Part shown: positions 32,387 through 40,234 of the stretch, in pieces
How positions within the stretch are numbered: position 1 is the stretch's first letter
How the letters are laid out: each line of letters starts with the position of its first letter
From: Lactobacillus kitasatonis DSM 16761 = JCM 1039
Lineage (GTDB): Bacteria; Bacillota; Bacilli; Lactobacillales; Lactobacillaceae
Assembly (NCBI RefSeq): GCF_000615285.1
Contig: NZ_BALU01000004.1
Coordinates: 62,001-126,000, forward strand
Direction: 5' to 3'
DNA length: 64,000 nucleotides
Notes under the pieces: model-generated
Database searches by the model: none
The model's input: only the letters and a program-made list of their open reading frames with translations
What the model was told of the DNA's origin: nothing
Translations under genes and position numbers: made by a program

Positions 32387-32713
32387 ATGATGCTCAAACT
32401 TAGTTTTGATAAAGCCGGCTGCAAATCTTTTTTCAAAAAGCATCCCCAAAATAAAAAGGTTGTTCAAACAAAGATTAGCTCTGCCATCGAAAAAGAAGTT
32501 CAAACCGGAATGAGCAAAGTGAAATTAGCCACACGCAAGAAGCTCAATAATCTTCCCTGCTATGAAATGCGGCTCAATCTTGGCAAAGCCGGTTCCGTTC
32601 GAATTGCCTTTACTGTTTATGATAATCAAGCTACACTTTATTACTTAACGACCACTTTGCAAAAGAGTGAATTCAGTAAGGAACTCGACAAGGCATTAAG
32701 AGGTATATTATAA
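32387..32713 (+). CDS. RelE/ParE-like small protein without visible antitoxin
   Basis: 108 residues (or 107 from the second ATG at 32390, better spaced from GAAGGG). The C-terminal half, LPCYEMRLNLGKAGSVRIAF, then TVYDNQATLYYLTT, has the strand pattern of RelE-superfamily toxins, which carry a basic residue in the R-x-x-F/Y strand. The N-terminus is basic and helical. No antitoxin gene precedes or follows in the same direction. The toxin reading is inference. A TATAAT box lies at 32365-32370. Confidence 0.5.
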   Translation: MMLKLSFDKAGCKSFFKKHPQNKKVVQTKISSAIEKEVQTGMSKVKLATRKKLNNLPCYEMRLNLGKAGSVRIAFTVYDNQATLYYLTTTLQKSEFSKELDKALRGIL

Positions 32714-32872
32714 GTAGATACTAAAAATTAGTTAAAATAATATATAAATTCAATAGATTATATTAAAACAAGGCCAAACACATGAATTAATCAAAAATTT
32801 ATGTTATTCTGCTATACATCCATTAAAAATATGTTTATAATTTTTAGATTGAATAGGGGTGAAATTCTGATC

Positions 32873-33388
32873 ATGAGAAAAGTTAACTATACTAAAAAGC
32901 ATCACATGTATTTAATGAATCACGTTAATGGTGATGTCATCGAAGTTAAAATGGATAAGAAAAATAAATCTTTCAAGAAATTGAGACTTTATCGGCAAGA
33001 CGGTTTAGGAAACTATTATCTAGATCCACATGCAGAGTTAAGAGATCAGAATAGTTTGGCCACTAAAGAAAATATTGTAGCAGCTGGTAAGAAAGTCAGT
33101 CATCATATCTCTGACATCAAGAACTGGCATCACAGAGTAAAGCCAGTTTTCAACGCTGATCACAAGATTATCGACTTCGAGCCTAGAATTGCATTGAAGC
33201 ATCACACGCATATTCAAAATGCGAAGAGATACTTACGCCACCTAGACAATCACCATGCAGATTTCCTTTTCCGCAAGAATAATAAAGGTCGTTTAATGGC
33301 ACCTTGGAACTACGTCAAGGACGTCATCTACGAAGACCGTAACAAAGAAATGGTTATCGCTCATAAGGTACATAAATTATCCAAATAA
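32873..33388 (+). CDS. Unknown basic, His-rich protein, 171 residues
   Basis: Not recognised. The ATG at 32873 follows AGGGGTG; the open frame upstream lacks a site. Soluble, Lys- and His-rich (KKHHMYLMNHVNG, ALKHHTHIQNAKRYLRHLDN), no signal peptide or TM helix. The composition suggests binding to nucleic acid or another polyanion, but no known motif is visible. Its last 12 bases overlap the convergent ClC gene. Confidence 0.6.
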   Translation: MRKVNYTKKHHMYLMNHVNGDVIEVKMDKKNKSFKKLRLYRQDGLGNYYLDPHAELRDQNSLATKENIVAAGKKVSHHISDIKNWHHRVKPVFNADHKIIDFEPRIALKHHTHIQNAKRYLRHLDNHHADFLFRKNNKGRLMAPWNYVKDVIYEDRNKEMVIAHKVHKLSK

Positions 33389-34591
33389 TTGATATAGATA
33401 AAAAATACTAGAGAGTTTTTTAAGTTCTCTAGTATTTTTTTGTATCCAAGCGATAATTACTGAAATGGCAATTACGATTGGCAATAATTGAACTGAAATT
33501 AGTAACATCAACAAAATGATGACAAGCGGTGCATTTCTTAAAATCATCATGAGGCTTGTGGTTAGCACAATAGCAATCGTAATTCTAGGATCACCTGGCA
33601 ACATTTGGGCAAGTGCTCCACCAATTGCTACGCTACAGAAAATTGCAGGGAAAATAGTTCCGCCGCGCCAGCCCATTACAAAACCAAGATTAGTAACGAC
33701 TGCCTTGCCAATACCAATGATTAATAGGTATAAAACAGAGAAACGAAGCATCTCTTCACTGAAAGGAACAATGCGGAACTCACCTGAGAAAAGCATATTG
33801 ACGCTGATCAACGTGCTTAATGCAAAAATTAGGCCGAAGATCCCACCCTGCCAGATTTTATTAATCCGTTCATTGATTAAAATGGCAAACCAATTCTTTA
33901 AGTGAACAAAGAAGTAACCAAAGCCAAAAACTACAATTAAAGCAGGTACGACATTAAGCAAGCTTGACCATGACCAAAAAATTATTCGATTATGGATGCC
34001 AAAGACACCTTTTTCTGGGAAAAGTTTAAAAATAAAGGCAGCTCCGGCTACGCCAACCAGCGTCAATAAAGTAATGATCAGTTTCTCTACTTTTTTATTA
34101 GAAAAAAGCGAACCAAACTTATCACTTTTTTCTAATTCTTGCTTTGGCATCTTAGCGAACCAGATATTTTTATTAAATTGACTAGCCCAACGAAGGCGAT
34201 CACCTAGCCAGTTGATCATACTGCTGACTAAAACAGTCGTTGAGGCTTCTGGCCCGATACTTCCTCCGGCTCCCAAAGATGACAACCCTAAAACTGCGGT
34301 CTTCCACCAGTCATGATAGTTAACCTTGCCCTCTTTTTTAACTGAATAAAGAACTTTCTTAATCGTTAAAGGATAGTCTCCCAGTTTCTTATTCAAAAAG
34401 CCGATCAGGAAACCAAACGGAATACAAATAATAAATGGATACCAAATAGCACCTGTTAAAAGATATGGTCCCCAGATTCGCTTAATAATCCAGTTGATCA
34501 AGTTTAAGTATCCTGCTGTGAGCATCCCGATAATGGCGCTCCAGACAATCGCATATAATGCATGACTCGTTCTTCGCAAAATTAGTATCAT
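33377..34591 (-). CDS. ClC-family anion channel or antiporter
   Basis: 404-residue polytopic membrane protein. The ClC selectivity segment is GAGGSIGPEAST (about 109-120), and the second conserved loop is GWRGGTIFPAIF (about 323). No CBS domains. The upstream region is cut by the IS relic 8 bases beyond the ATG; GGGG lies directly against the ATG with no spacer, so the annotated start has a poor site. The original promoter and perhaps the first codons may have been lost. Chloride or fluoride transport is not distinguishable here. Confidence 0.8.
   Translation of the reverse strand: MILILRRTSHALYAIVWSAIIGMLTAGYLNLINWIIKRIWGPYLLTGAIWYPFIICIPFGFLIGFLNKKLGDYPLTIKKVLYSVKKEGKVNYHDWWKTAVLGLSSLGAGGSIGPEASTTVLVSSMINWLGDRLRWASQFNKNIWFAKMPKQELEKSDKFGSLFSNKKVEKLIITLLTLVGVAGAAFIFKLFPEKGVFGIHNRIIFWSWSSLLNVVPALIVVFGFGYFFVHLKNWFAILINERINKIWQGGIFGLIFALSTLISVNMLFSGEFRIVPFSEEMLRFSVLYLLIIGIGKAVVTNLGFVMGWRGGTIFPAIFCSVAIGGALAQMLPGDPRITIAIVLTTSLMMILRNAPLVIILLMLLISVQLLPIVIAISVIIAWIQKNTRELKKLSSIFYLYQLFG
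33399..33441. terminator. Bidirectional terminator inside the ClC 3' end
   Basis: Stem AAAAATACTAGAGA / TCTCTAGTATTTTT with an 11-base loop. It lies downstream of the plus-strand gene but within the last codons of the ClC gene. Confidence 0.8.
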
Positions 34592-34598
34592 CCCCTAT

Positions 34599-35720
34599 GA
34601 GACTGTAAAATGTTTTGTGTAAGGATGAATGATTCCTTAAAGTTATTTCTTTAAATATTAGAAAAAGGAGTTCCTTTCCCGTATGATTGATTTGAACACA
34701 TAAAAACAATACGGAAAGAAGAACCCTTTCATGAATGATTTTACCAAAAATATAGCCCAAGCACTATTTAATCAAGACCAAATTAATGATTTATTGCGCT
34801 AAGAAATTGAAAGAGCAGTTAATGATCTGCTAGAAGCTGAATTAATGACTCTTATGCAAGAAGCAGCTGGAATTCCGGCAATTCTAAAATTGGTGCTTAT
34901 TATCGCAAGATTGATACCCAATTTGGAGAGATTGAAATCCAAGTACCGCGAGATCGCAATGGCAAGTTTCACCAAGCACACTCTACCCGATTATAAACAG
35001 CACTCAGATGTCTTAGAAGACATGGTTATCAAACTCTATTCTAAAGGCGTGACCACCAGAGAAATAGCTGATTTGATTGAGAAGATGTACGGCAGCCATT
35101 ACAGTGCCATTGGTATCAAGCCTAACGGGCGCAAAGAAGTTATTGACTACTGCATAGCTCCAAATGAAAATATCGAAGTCTGGACAGAAATGCTTCAGAA
35201 CATGAAAAGCCGGGGCTTAAAGCAAGTTGAACTGTTTCTTTCAGATGGCGTCGTTGGTATGAAGCAGGCGCTTGTAGAAGCTTATCTTAAAGCTCACTTT
35301 CAACGCTGCCTGGTACATGTTATGCGCAATCTTTGTACCAATGATCGTGAAGCAGTCATGAATGACTTTTACGCTAAATGGGGCAAGTTATACGGTCACA
35401 TGGTAAGAAACTTAAAGGCAATCGAGGCTGATATGCTTGTATTTTATAATTATCCAAAGCAGATTAGACCGTCAATCTATTCAACGAACATGATTGAATC
35501 GTTTAACAATATTGTTAAGCGTAAAGCTGAATTTCCAACAGAGCAATCATTGGACACATTTATAGGCATCCAAGCATTGAGCTACAATGATCGATATTTC
35601 AATCGAATCCACAAAGCTTTGGCCAGGTTCAAGATACCTTAGAATCTACTTTGATTAGAAGATAAATTAAAAAATCAATCTAAGGGAAAGATCTATTTAC
35701 ACAAACTATTTGACAGTTTC
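34599..35720 (+). mobile_element. Decayed IS256-family insertion sequence (IS1201-like)
   Basis: Terminal inverted repeats of 24 bases: 34599-34622 and 35697-35720 (20 of 24 positions match). Length about 1.12 kb against about 1.3-1.4 kb for intact members, consistent with internal deletions in the transposase. I saw no target-site duplication. The right end carries an outward TTGACA (35710-35715). Confidence 0.88.
34731..35665 (+). pseudogene. Mutator-type (IS256) transposase, multiply disrupted
   Basis: Begins MNDFTKNIAQALFNQDQIND and meets an in-frame TAA at codon 24. About 34848-34972 reads correctly only in another frame (YARSSWNSGNSKIGAYYRKI, then EIEIQVPRDRNG). The frame then returns (HTLPDYKQHSDVLEDMV ... 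LFLSDGVVGMKQAL ... STNMIESFNNIVKRKAEF) and shifts again near the end (IHKA instead of IHKGFGQVQDT). A stretch between SHYS and AIGIKPNG is missing relative to family length and would contain the first catalytic Asp. Not functional. Confidence 0.9.
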
Positions 35721-35782
35721 CAAACCTTCTTCTTTTAGATAAAATTATTTACGCAGAAAGTTTTATGAGCGGTGGCTGTTTT

Positions 35783-35796
35783 ACCTCTGGAGGTGA
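35783..35796 (+). promoter_or_regulatory. Self-complementary ribosome binding site upstream of the toxin
   Basis: ACCTCTGGAGGTGA: the GGAGGTGA Shine-Dalgarno (35789-35796) can fold on the preceding ACCTC. It precedes an ATG at 35803 whose frame is not that of the toxin. Sequestered sites are usual in type I toxin mRNAs. Confidence 0.5.
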
Positions 35797-35836
35797 GATC
35801 TTATGGATCAAAATCTGAGAGAAAAGGTTAAGCTCG

Positions 35837-35929
35837 ATGAGCGTATTCGAATCTATTTCGTTGATGCTGTTATTTGGGACATTTTTGTTGGCTTTGCTAA
35901 CATATATCGACCAACATCACAAAAAATAA
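35837..35929 (+). CDS. Type I toxin, putative holin-like peptide
   Basis: 30-residue peptide too short for standard gene finders: MSVFESISLMLLFGTFLLAL and LTYIDQHHKK. Layout matches the putative holin-like toxin family (TxpA/BsrG-like): short polar N-terminus, one hydrophobic helix, then a charged, Lys-ending tail. AAAGG lies 9 bases upstream. A second frame starting at 35803 with a stronger site overlaps it completely and runs 99 codons into the terminator; I regard that as non-coding or a short leader. The toxin mRNA ends at the hairpin 36031-36055. It would insert into the membrane when its antisense RNA is lacking. Confidence 0.75.
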   Translation: MSVFESISLMLLFGTFLLALLTYIDQHHKK

Positions 35930-35982
35930 ACAAAAACGCCGCTCAAATTGATAACTTTTGGCCGAGTTACTTTGAGCAGGCG
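35921..35982 (-). terminator. Terminator of the antisense antitoxin RNA
   Basis: Minus-strand stem CGCCTGCTCAAA / TTTGAGCGGCG (one bulge) with TTTTTGTTTATTTTTT tail; the tail reaches the toxin stop codon. Confidence 0.75.
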
Positions 35983-36058
35983 TATGTCGAAAATTTAACT
36001 TTTACCTCCGCTCTTAAAGCGGGCTGCATGGGAGAGTCACGACTCTCCTTTTTTTCAT
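35925..36058 (-). ncRNA. Antisense antitoxin RNA of the type I module
   Basis: Predicted RNA of about 130 nt, starting just left of the extended -10 box at 36065-36073 and ending at the terminator at 35921-35982. It is fully complementary to the 3' untranslated part of the toxin mRNA, the tail-to-tail arrangement known for txpA/RatA. Ends are inferred from sequence, not mapped. Confidence 0.6.
36031..36055 (+). terminator. Toxin mRNA terminator
   Basis: Perfect stem GGAGAGTC / GACTCTCC, 2-base centre, followed by seven T. Confidence 0.9.
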
Positions 36059-36064
36059 ACTTAA

Positions 36065-36073
36065 ATTATACCA
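36065..36073 (-). promoter_or_regulatory. Extended -10 promoter of the antitoxin RNA
   Basis: Minus strand TGGTATAAT. No good -35, as usual for extended -10 promoters. In the partial copy at 37061-37222 the TG is TA. Confidence 0.55.
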
Positions 36074-36081
36074 TGAACACG

Positions 36082-36111
36082 AAAAAAGACCCGCAGAATT
36101 AATTGCGAGTC
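36082..36111 (-). terminator. Terminator of the secreted-protein gene
   Basis: Stem GACTCGCA / TGCGGGTC with six T on the minus strand. Near-identical to the guaA terminator at 37183-37212. Confidence 0.85.
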
Positions 36112-36125
36112 TTTCATTTTTTACG

Positions 36126-37010
36126 TTAATAAACTGAATCATGGGCACGATAAACGTCTTTAATACGAGCGTATTTATTCTTACCAAGCTTATACATGTT
36201 GTGCTTTGCACGTCCATAAACATAAAAGCTTGTTTCAGCTGGAATAAGGCCAGCCTTAACTAATTTAGTAATATGTTTTCTTCCCTTTTTAACTCGCTTA
36301 TAGCGATAAAAGTTTATTGCACCTTTACCAGTACAATCCATATCGACTACTTGAGCTTTAACTGGCTTCAAAGGATCCGTACCATTTTTGATAGTTCTGG
36401 TAATTGAAACACCAATAGGTTTATTGCTTGGAATACCATTTACCATCTTTGATTCATCCTGATCATCATAGGTCAAATCTCTTAAAGGCAATTTCCAACT
36501 GCTAGTTTCAATTCCAGGGTTAACATCAGATTTACCAGCATAATGACCCATACCGATATAATCAGCGTCACCACCAGGAATATTAATCAAAGCATCATAC
36601 AATCTTTCCTTCGGTTCTTCATTCATGTATGGTTGTGCCTTACCGTCAACAACATTACCACTAGATCCTTCAGGTGTGTATGTTAATGGGATAAATAATT
36701 CTTGAGTATATGTACCATTATTAAGTGCAGAAACTTTTTCTATCTTAGCGTATTCCCACCATGGCACCATTTCTCCTTGGAGCAATGAACTGAAATGGTC
36801 CATGATCATCTTGCGCTCTTTTTTACTGATATCAATAAAACTCTGTGCCTCTGAGTATGGGTGTGAACGATTGGCAGAGTCACCCATTCTGTAGTATTCA
36901 GTCCATGCATCCTTAGTCTCAACCGCACTAGCTTTTTGCGTACTCATTGCAGCAACCGGCGCTGTTAACATCACAGCGGCGAGCAATGTCATTAATTTAT
37001 GCTTTTTCAT
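36126..37010 (-). CDS. Secreted protein, SLAP-like C-terminus
   Basis: 294 residues with a signal peptide (MKKHKLMTLLAAVMLTAPVA, cleavage probably after ASA near 29). The mature part is not a recognised enzyme. The C-terminal 60 residues (INFYRYKRVKKGRKHITKLV; TSFYVYGRAKHNMYKLG) resemble the basic SLAP wall-binding module of this genus, so attachment to the cell wall is likely. Its flanks carry two copies of a terminator-plus-antitoxin segment. Function unknown. Confidence 0.65.
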   Translation of the reverse strand: MKKHKLMTLLAAVMLTAPVAAMSTQKASAVETKDAWTEYYRMGDSANRSHPYSEAQSFIDISKKERKMIMDHFSSLLQGEMVPWWEYAKIEKVSALNNGTYTQELFIPLTYTPEGSSGNVVDGKAQPYMNEEPKERLYDALINIPGGDADYIGMGHYAGKSDVNPGIETSSWKLPLRDLTYDDQDESKMVNGIPSNKPIGVSITRTIKNGTDPLKPVKAQVVDMDCTGKGAINFYRYKRVKKGRKHITKLVKAGLIPAETSFYVYGRAKHNMYKLGKNKYARIKDVYRAHDSVY

Positions 37011-37060
37011 TTTTCATATCCTCCTAAACACCAGATATTATATTGCAAAACATACGCTTT

Positions 37061-37222
37061 TCAAACTCCGCTCGTTTTATAACTTTGGCTATTTATTGAG
37101 TGTACTATAATTTACTCTTAAAACGGGCTACAAAGGGAATCTTTCAATCCCCCTTTTCTTCTAAAATTATACTATGAATACCAAAAAAGACCCGCAAAAT
37201 TAATTGCGAGTCTTTCATTTTT
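37061..37222. repeat. Degenerate second copy of the antitoxin-terminator segment
   Basis: Aligns by eye with 35935-36121: shared CCGCTC, TAACTTT(T)GGC, CTCTTAAA-CGGGCT, AATTATAC-ATGAA-AC and then AAAAAAGACCCGC plus AATTGCGAGTCTTTCATTTT. The toxin frame is absent, and the antisense -10 has lost its TG. The two copies are direct repeats on either side of the secreted-protein gene. Confidence 0.75.
37183..37212 (-). terminator. guaA terminator
   Basis: Stem GACTCGCA / TGCGGGTC with T run on the minus strand; sister of 36082-36111. Confidence 0.85.
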
Positions 37223-38771
37223 ATTCCCATTCAATAGTGGAAGGTGGCTTACTGGTTACATCGTAAACTACACGGTTAACGTTATCTACTTCGTTTACGA
37301 TTCTATCTGAAATGTGACCAAGTACGTCCCATGGAATCTTAGCAAAGTCTGCAGTCATCCCATCAATTGAAGTTACGGCACGAATACCAATCGTGTAGTC
37401 GTAAGTACGGCCATCACCCATTACCCCAACTGAACGAATACCTGGAAGAACTGTGAAGTATTGCCAAATCTTTTCTTGCAATCCTGCACGCTTGATTTCT
37501 TCACGTAAAATTGCATCAGATTCACGCACGATCTTTAACTTGTCTTCGGTAACTTCGCCAAGAACACGAATACCAAGACCTGGCCCTGGGAATGGTTGAC
37601 GCCATACCAAGTCATGTGGAATACCTAACTTTTCACCAAGTTCACGAACTTCATCCTTGAACAACTTACGAAGTGGTTCAATCAACTTGAAGTGCATGTC
37701 CTTAGGAAGGCCACCCACATTGTGGTGTGACTTGATAGTTTGGGCAGTATTAGTACCTGATTCGATCACGTCGGTGTACAAAGTGCCTTGAGCCAAGAAA
37801 TCGACATCTTTAATCTTCTTGGCTTCTTCGTTGAAGACCTCGATAAATTCCTTACCAATGATCTTACGCTTATTTTCAGGATCAGTTACACCCTTAAGCT
37901 TGTCCAAGAATCTCTTTTGCGCATTAACACGGATGATGTTTACACCAAGGTCCTTGTTCAAAGCCTTCATTACTTGGTCGCCTTCGTCTTTACGCAGCAT
38001 CCCGTGGTCAACGAAAATAGCAGTCAATTGATCGCCAATTGCCTTATGAAGCAAAGTGGCGGTTACACTTGAATCAACACCACCTGAAAGGCCTAAGATA
38101 ACCTTCTTGTCGCCGACTTCCTTACGGATCTCATCAACTTGCATATCGATGAAGTCATCCATCGTCCAGTTAGCTACGGCGCCACAAACGTCAAAAGCAA
38201 AACGCTTCAAGATATCCAAACCATATTCTGAGTTACGAACTTCAGCGTGGAATTGAATACCATAGAACTTCTTGTCTGGGTTAGCAATAGCAGCGATTGG
38301 ACAGTTCTTGCTTGAAGTAGTTACTTCGAAGCCCTTAGGTGCTTGAGTTACTAAGTCACCGTGGCTCATCCAAACGTATTGCTTGCTTGGTAAGCCCTTG
38401 AACAAAGCACTGTCTGGATCTTCAACAGTAATGTTTGCTCTACCGTATTCCTTGTTGTCAGCAGGTTCAACCTTACCACCCAAGTCATAGCTCATCAGTT
38501 GCATCCCGTAACAAATACCCAAAATAGGAATACCTAATTTAAAGATTTCAGGATCAACCTTCAAAGCACCTTCGTCATAAACACTATTTGGCCCACCTGA
38601 GAAAATAATTCCCTTAGGATTCATTTCCTTGATCTTGTCAATTGAAAGATCGTGGGGCAAAAGTTCTGAGTAGATGCCAAAATCACGAATGCGTCGAGTG
38701 ATTAATTGATTGTATTGACTACCAAAGTCAAGAACAATAATCTTGTCAAAATCGTCTAGATTTTTAGCCAC
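37221..38771 (-). CDS. guaA: GMP synthase (glutamine-hydrolysing)
   Basis: Amidates XMP to GMP. 516 residues: class I glutamine amidotransferase domain with nucleophile Cys in [10 protein letters not shown] and GIQFHAEV, then the ATP-pyrophosphatase domain with [11 protein letters not shown], and the C-terminal dimerisation domain ending [12 protein letters not shown]. No guanine riboswitch precedes it. An ACCGAA element at 38852-38857 and TGTTCAG nearby may be a weak PurR site. Confidence 0.98.
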   Translation of the reverse strand: MAKNLDDFDKIIVLDFGSQYNQLITRRIRDFGIYSELLPHDLSIDKIKEMNPKGIIFSGGPNSVYDEGALKVDPEIFKLGIPILGICYGMQLMSYDLGGKVEPADNKEYGRANITVEDPDSALFKGLPSKQYVWMSHGDLVTQAPKGFEVTTSSKNCPIAAIANPDKKFYGIQFHAEVRNSEYGLDILKRFAFDVCGAVANWTMDDFIDMQVDEIRKEVGDKKVILGLSGGVDSSVTATLLHKAIGDQLTAIFVDHGMLRKDEGDQVMKALNKDLGVNIIRVNAQKRFLDKLKGVTDPENKRKIIGKEFIEVFNEEAKKIKDVDFLAQGTLYTDVIESGTNTAQTIKSHHNVGGLPKDMHFKLIEPLRKLFKDEVRELGEKLGIPHDLVWRQPFPGPGLGIRVLGEVTEDKLKIVRESDAILREEIKRAGLQEKIWQYFTVLPGIRSVGVMGDGRTYDYTIGIRAVTSIDGMTADFAKIPWDVLGHISDRIVNEVDNVNRVVYDVTSKPPSTIEWE

Positions 38772-38882
38772 TTGATTCTCCCTCTTTTCAACTACACGTT
38801 TTTAGTCAACTTTACTAGGAATTTTCAAAAAGGTCAATCAATATTTATGAAACCGAAGTTAAATGTTCAGCTTTTAGGTAAT

Positions 38883-38942
38883 GCAACTACCAGTTGCAAC
38901 CGCTAGTTGCCTAAGACGCAAGCAAAAAGTTATTGTTAACAA
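38883..38942. promoter_or_regulatory. Inverted-repeat cluster upstream of the HTH gene
   Basis: GCAACTACCAGTTGC (38883-38897) overlaps GCAACCGCTAGTTGC (38896-38910); TTGTTAACAA (38933-38942) is a perfect palindrome. These are candidate operators for the adjacent HTH regulator. Confidence 0.35.
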
Positions 38943-38995
38943 CTAAACTTTTTTATAAATTAAAATCATCAACAAAACAGAAAGAACGACCAATT

Positions 38996-39979
38996 ATGAA
39001 ACTAGGTCAAAAAATTGCGGATCTACGCAAAAAATCTGGTCTCTCCCAGGAAGCGTTAGCTGAAAAAATGAACGTCAGTCGCCAAGCCGTTTCTAAGTGG
39101 GAAAGTAATCAATCGATACCTGACATCAAAAAGATAGTCGATTTATCAGAATTATTCGGGGTTACCACTGACTATTTATTAAAGAATGGGACACCATCTT
39201 TTGAATTACCCGGGAAAAGTTCTGAAGAAAAAATAGAAAAAGCTTTACCAGCAATCACTGATCAAGAAATTGATCAATACTTAGAAGTCGCAAAAAAGGC
39301 GGCCCACTTTGAAAGTTTATCGATCGCTTTATTCTTTGTAGCACTTGCAATATTTTGTCTATTTTTGTCTTTTACATTCATTGCTTCTAGGATCTCCGGG
39401 ACAATAGCGTATACAGCCCCAATTGTCATCATCGCTATTGCATTGGGCTAGTTTATTCATGCCAAATTGATGATCCGTGAATTCAAATCAATCACTCAAA
39501 AGAAGTTTGCTTTAACATCTACACAAAATTATTTAATTGATTCATCTGCTCATGAATTTAGGAAAAAGAATAACCGATGAATCGTTATCGGTGTAGTGCT
39601 CTGCATTCTTGCCATCATTCCACTTATAATGATCTGGACTTTGCATCTTTTACCTGTTTGGAGCTGGACATGGGCAGTATTAATGATTACTTTTGTCTTA
39701 CTTAGCATTGCCAGTTATCAATTTACTTTCTACTTCTTACGGCAACTTGCCTTTAAAACAATTTCTGGACGTAGAAAACATTTACCCAAAGAAGAGAAAA
39801 GCTTGTTAATTAACGGTAGCGTGATTTTCTGAATTGTTTTACTTCTTGTTTACTACCTCATTCGTCATTACGTGCAAGATCCTAGCATTGCTGACCACGT
39901 TTCAGGTCTCATCTTTAACCTAGCATTAGTCACTTATCTAATTTTCACATTAAGATTTTTTAAAAAGAAGGCGAAATAA
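38996..39979 (+). pseudogene. Membrane-anchored XRE-family regulator with three internal stops
   Basis: A single 327-codon frame without frameshifts: HTH_3 domain at 1-60 (LRKKSGLSQEALAEKMNVSR, KWESNQSIPDI), linker, then four to six hydrophobic helices. It is interrupted by TAG at 39449, TGA at 39578 and TGA at 39830 before the natural TAA at 39977. Each stop lies in a membrane context and is one G-to-A change from TGG. The first open piece (to 39451) would still give an HTH domain with one TM helix and part of a second. Confidence 0.85.
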
Positions 39980-40035
39980 AAAACATATTACTTCTCCAAC
40001 AAGAAATAATCGAACATTAAAGCAAAATTTTCTAC

Positions 40036-40049
40036 TTGTGTTCGGCAAT
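40036..40049 (-). promoter_or_regulatory. PurBox-like element upstream of xpt
   Basis: Minus strand ATTGCCGAACACA, close to the PurR box AWWWCCGAACWWT; core CCGAAC at 40040-40045 (reverse). PurR is encoded in this window. Confidence 0.4.
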
Positions 40050-40079
40050 GTATTTTGTTACTATTAAACCAACACAAGA

Positions 40080-40148
40080 ATATCTATATATCGTCGAAAT
40101 AAGGTCGACAGTTTCTACCCACTACCGTAAATGGTGGACTATAGGTGA
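40080..40148 (+). promoter_or_regulatory. Guanine-class purine riboswitch
   Basis: Aptamer with P1 ATATCT/AGGTGA, P2 GTCGA/TCGAC, the junction AGTTTCTACC, P3 CCACTACCGTAAATGGTGG and the closing GACTATAGG. The base before TATAG is C, which marks guanine rather than adenine binding. It controls the terminator at 40172-40216 and hence xpt-pbuX. Confidence 0.93.
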
Positions 40149-40171
40149 ATGAAAGTTAAGAAAAACATCTT

Positions 40172-40216
40172 AAGGACTTCTTTTACCTAAACGTAGGTAG
40201 AAGAGGTCCTTATTTC
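40172..40216 (+). terminator. Riboswitch expression-platform terminator
   Basis: Long imperfect stem starting AAGGAC and ending GTCCTT with ATTTCTTT after it, 19 bases before the xpt start. Confidence 0.88.
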
Positions 40217-40234
40217 TTTAGGAGGATTAAGTAG

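Noticed and set aside
34482-34760. Minus-strand frame across the ClC start and the IS left end
   Set aside because: Spans the insertion junction and has no site or recognisable domain.
34587-35732. Target-site duplication for the IS
   Set aside because: Flanks TCCCCTAT and CAAACCTT do not match; the ends may have been altered after insertion.
35803-36102. 99-codon plus-strand frame as a real protein
   Set aside because: It overlaps the toxin out of frame, then reads through both module terminators; no family pattern. Kept only as a possible short leader.
38772-38995. Guanine riboswitch upstream of guaA
   Set aside because: The conserved junction and loop elements seen before xpt are absent here.
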